Shown piece after piece: positions 60,926 to 64,000 of a stretch of DNA of 64,000 bases; position 1 is the first letter of the stretch, and every line of letters starts with the position of its first letter. The stretch is taken from NCBI GenBank assembly GCA_960531495.1, contig OY482860.1:31150115-31214114 (forward strand), in the 5' to 3' direction. A program made the position numbers and the translations under genes. The notes beneath the pieces are model-generated. The model was not told the origin of the DNA. It did no database searches and saw only the letters and a list, made by a program, of their open reading frames with translations. Source of the stretch: Zeus faber (lineage: Eukaryota; Chordata; Actinopteri; Zeiformes; Zeidae).

Positions 60926-61354
60926 TGTGTGTGGGGATGGGAGTTTTACCGGTTGCTCGTTAGACCAATAAACAAACCACAGGTGTACAACCACACTGAT
61001 CCTGGGCCCAATCACCTAGACCCAGGAGCACAATCACTCATACACAATAATTCAAAATGGAATATTTATTATTATCCAGATCTCAGATCAGTTCTTCCAA
61101 TCGCACGATGCAAAATAAATTTAGACTTCACTGTAAATTTATCTTCTGCTGTCAAATTGGAATAAAATCTCATCGAATGAAATAAAATAAGACTCTAGAC
61201 GCAGCCACGCATCACTCTTTTATTTATTCAGAAACTAAGAAATATTAAAAAATTTATGTTAAATCCCCCACATCAAACCTTCACGCTTCGGTATTAGGCT
61301 CAAATTGATTTGAAGAGAAGTTTTTTTCTCTTAGAGTAAATTAATTTTCTTTAA

Positions 61355-61447
61355 GCTTCCTCATCAGAGGAGGTTCTGGAAAGTCCTGTTCTGAGAAGAC
61401 AAAACCTAAAGTTGTGTGAGACCAAGTGAAGTTCCTCCAAAAGCTGC
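61355..61447 (+). repeat. 90-bp duplicated segment, copy 1
   Basis: AGGTTCTGGAAAGTCCTG and GTTGTGTGAGACCAAGTGAA are repeated at 63605-63692. The two copies lie on either side of the signal-peptide exon. Confidence 0.8.
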
Positions 61448-61511
61448 ATGACCTCTGAGGACCCCCATGAACCCCCATGGACCCCCATGGACCCGCACGG
61501 ACCCGCATGGA
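61445..61511 (+). repeat. short repeat, unit 10 bp (ACCCCCATGG)
   Basis: Six copies of ACCCCCATGG / ACCCGCATGG ending 10-15 bp from the donor of the signal-peptide exon. The sense strand carries CCATGGGGGT, that is, reiterated G runs close to a 5' splice site. Confidence 0.92.
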
Positions 61512-61526
61512 GCTCCAGCTCCTCAC

Positions 61527-61624
61527 CTGGTCTTTCCATCGCCCCAGTCCCAGAAACCAGGTTTCCCAGGTAGAGCAGAGCGATGCATCGGAGCAGGTTC
61601 CTCATGTCCCTCATGCTGGAGACT
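61527..61624 (-). CDS. col19a1: collagen XIX-like signal-peptide exon
   Basis: The coding part is 61527-61614. ATG at 61614 opens MRDMRNLLRCIALLYLGNLV then SGTGAMERP, a secretion signal with a hydrophobic core LLRCIALLYLGNLV and probable cleavage after SG. Ten bases of 5' untranslated sequence precede the ATG after an acceptor (TTCTGTTCGGCAG), so at least one non-coding first exon lies further right. An upstream in-frame ATG at 61644 would fall in the intron and is not preferred. The donor is GTGAGG, phase 1, fitting the 60631 exon. Total coding sequence through the 56479 exon is 744 nt. Confidence 0.8.
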
Positions 61625-61649
61625 CTGCCGAACAGAAGGAACAAGTACT

Positions 61650-61825
61650 ATATACTACAAAACCTGAATACTACACCACCTAAATACTACACATCAGAAT
61701 AAGACACCACATAAATACTAACCACTCAAATACTATACCATCTAAGAAGAAGAAGAAGAAGAATCTGTAATTGTCATGCAACACACCACACATGCACATG
61801 CACACGCACACACACACATGCACAT

Positions 61826-61902
<77 letters not shown>

Positions 61903-62540
61903 CTTTGGATGGTGCCGGTGAAATGGTTCCTCTGCATTTAACCATCCAGGCTAGTCCTTCCTCAGGGGGGCAGCCAGGAGCAGTGGGCAGTGTTCGTCGA
62001 CGCGCCCGGGTAAGTACTACACCATCTAATTTCTAAACCAGCTAAATGTTACACCATCTGAATACAACAGCACTTTAACACAAGGCCACCTAAATAATAC
62101 CCCACCGAAATACTTCAAAACCTAAATACTACACAATCGTAATAATACACCACCTAAATACTACACCACATGAATACCACACCACCTAAATATTCTACCA
62201 CCTAAATAATACACCATCTAATTACGATAACACATAAATAATACACCATATAAATACTACACCACCTAAATATTACATCACTTAAATAATACACCACCTA
62301 AATACTACACCATCTAAAGACTACACCATCTGAATACTACACAACTTAAACACTACACCACCTACATAATACACCACCGAAATACTATAAATATGCCACC
62401 AAAAAAATACACCACATAAACACTACATCACATAAATTCTACACCACCTAAATGCTACACAGCCTGAAAAAACTACACCATCTGAATACTACACCACTTA
62501 GGTACGACACCATTCAAATAACACCATCAAATACTTGTCT
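61650..62540 (+). repeat. minisatellite, unit about 16 bp (CTAAATACTACACCAC)
   Basis: Units of CACCACCTAAATACTA with many variants, split by the SINE at 61742-62016. The smaller block (61650-61740) begins about 25 bp upstream of the signal-peptide exon. Confidence 0.92.
61742..62016 (-). mobile_element. fish SINE with internal (CA)n expansion, minus orientation
   Basis: The plus strand begins with an (AGA)n tail and TAATTGTCATGCAACACACC. A CA array follows (about 61797-61901), then GCTTTGGATGGTGCCGGTG, CTGCATTTAACCATCC, GGAGCAGTGGGCAGTGTTC and GACGCGCCCGGG. The order is that of the SINE at 6640-6838 reversed. It sits inside the 16-bp minisatellite. Confidence 0.8.
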
Positions 62541-62624
62541 GAGCCACGTGTTTTCAGTATTTTGTTAATAATTTAATGTGACATTTTCCCAGATTGTGAA
62601 GAAATGTAAACATTCCAAAAGGTG

Positions 62625-63355
62625 TTTCATAATATAATGTAATATAAAATAATATAATATGATATAATATAATCTGATGTAATATAATTTAATATAATAT
62701 AAAATAATATAATATGATATAAAATAATATAATATGATATAATATAATATAATATAATATGATATAATATAATATAATATAATATGATATAATATAATAT
62801 AATATGATATAATATAATATGATATAATATAATATAATATAAAATAATATAATATGGTATAATATAATTTTATATGATATAATATAATATAATATAATAT
62901 AAAATAATTTAATATGGTATAATATAATTTAATATGATAAAATATAATATAATATAATATAATATAATATAATATGATATAATATAATATGATATAATAT
63001 AATATGATGTAATATAATATAATATAATATAATATAATATAATATAATATAATATAATTAAAATAATATAATATAATATAAAATAATATAATATGGTATA
63101 ATATAATTTAATATAATATAATATAATATAATATAATATAATGTAATAAAATATAAAATGATATAATATGATATAATATAATATAATATGATATAATATA
63201 ATATAATATAATATAATATATCATCAAATAATATCATATGATATTATATTATATTATATTATGTAATATAATATTATATAATATAATATAACATAATATT
63301 ATATTATATTATATTACATTACATTACATTACATTATATTATATTATATCATATT
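62625..63355 (+). repeat. AT-rich repeat (AATATAATATGATAT)
   Basis: About 730 bp made almost only of A and T, with 5-bp and 10-bp periods (ATAAT, AATATGATAT). The word polarity flips near 63225 (ATATTATATTA to the right), so the block is partly self-complementary. Confidence 0.95.
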
Positions 63356-63356
63356 A

Positions 63357-63445
63357 TCAGATAAGATAAACTTTATTAATCCCCCAAAGGGGAATTCCAG
63401 TGTTGCAGCAGCAATGACATACATGACAACACACCTATTCAAATT
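63357..63445 (-). mobile_element. transposon 3' tail scrap, minus orientation
   Basis: The plus strand reads AGATAAGATAAACTTTATTA and ATCCCCCAAAGGGGAATTCC. Read in reverse this is a common fish retroposon end with AATAAAG and a (TTATC)n tail. Confidence 0.55.
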
Positions 63446-63604
63446 TCAGAACTAAATAAATAAAAAATTGAAATAATAATAATTATATAATAATAATTAT
63501 AATAGAAATAAATAGAATTAAATAGAATTTAACTAAGTGAAAGGTAAAGCTTAAAAGTGGAAGTTAAATCTAAAGTAAAACATAACATACATTGAACTTT
63601 CTTC

Positions 63605-63692
63605 CTGCTTCCTCATCAGGTTCTGGAAAGTCCTGAGTCCTGGAAAAGCCTGAAGTTGTGTGAGACCAAGTGAAGTTCCCCCAGAAGCTGCC
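63605..63692 (+). repeat. 90-bp duplicated segment, copy 2
   Basis: Copy of 61355-61447, with several changes. It is surrounded by AT-rich repeats (63446-63604 and 63693-63860). Confidence 0.8.
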
Positions 63693-63859
63693 ACAATTAC
63701 ATTATAATATAATACAATATAATACAATATTAGATAATATAATATAATATTACATTATAATGTAATATTATATTATATTACATTATTTTAAATAATATTA
63801 TTATCATAATATATTTAAAATATCATGATATTATATAATGATATTAATAATATCATAAT

Positions 63860-63867
63860 GTAATGTG

Positions 63868-63935
<68 letters not shown>
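63860..63935 (+). repeat. (AAT)n microsatellite
   Basis: About 24 uninterrupted AAT units. Confidence 0.97.
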
Positions 63936-63937
<2 letters not shown>

Positions 63938-64000
63938 AATCATATCTTATTGTCCAGCTCGTGTCTGACACTGACTGAACTAAAGGTAAAGTCTGAATCA

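Overview
The window looks like vertebrate, almost certainly teleost fish, nuclear DNA. It has split collagen exons with GT-AG introns, L2-like (jockey-type) LINE fragments, tRNA-derived SINEs with fish-type tails, a Ty3/Gypsy remnant, a decayed endogenous retrovirus, and an exceptional load of micro- and minisatellites. Nothing in it looks bacterial or like an operon. Family assignments come from recognising motifs by eye; no database was searched.

The only host gene I can support runs on the minus strand across nearly the whole window. It is a FACIT collagen best matching collagen XIX alpha 1 (col19a1-like). From right to left the exons are: signal peptide (61527-61624), four exons of the N-terminal thrombospondin-N/laminin-G-like domain (60631-60705, 60451-60550, 57449-57572, 57046-57321), the Cys-rich end of that domain (56479-56559), then small in-phase Gly-X-Y exons at 50063-50107, 28157-28183, 27520-27618 and 5754-5798, plus a tentative exon at 28290-28319. 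The six N-terminal exons join in perfect phase (744 coding nt, 248 codons). The triple-helix exons are 27, 45, 45 and 99 nt, all phase 0. The first exon and the rest of the triple helix lie outside the window, and some exons between 56.4 and 50.1 kb were not found. Everything else is therefore intron of this gene or sequence upstream of the signal-peptide exon.

Layout: 0-2 kb Gypsy remnant and LTR-like piece; 2.1-2.7 kb duplicated segment plus (CA)n; 3.2-5.7 kb minisatellite split by an L2 LINE 3' end; 5.75 kb exon; 6.2-9 kb SINEs and a dead LINE; 9.4-9.8 kb second copy of the duplicated segment plus (CA)n; 10.7-12.3 kb three simple arrays; 13.1 kb SINE with perfect target-site duplications; 13.8-21.5 kb an 8-bp purine-rich satellite of 7.7 kb; 24.3-27.5 kb three further arrays; 27.5-28.3 kb exons; 28.6-35.6 kb 24-bp and 16-bp arrays; 36.9-44.1 kb six or more different arrays; 45-48.6 kb endogenous retrovirus; 50.1 kb exon; 50.8-54.7 kb minisatellite, SINE and facing LINE fragments; 56-62 kb 5' exons of the gene separated by arrays; 62-64 kb AT-rich repeats.

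The most unusual signals are the concentration of at least twenty unrelated tandem arrays inside one gene, the fact that four of them begin within about 15-45 nt downstream of a 5' splice site, the higher-order structure of the 7.7-kb G-rich satellite, and an array that reiterates a GC box about 32 times. Most long open frames in the window are by-products of repeat units that carry no stop codon, not genes.
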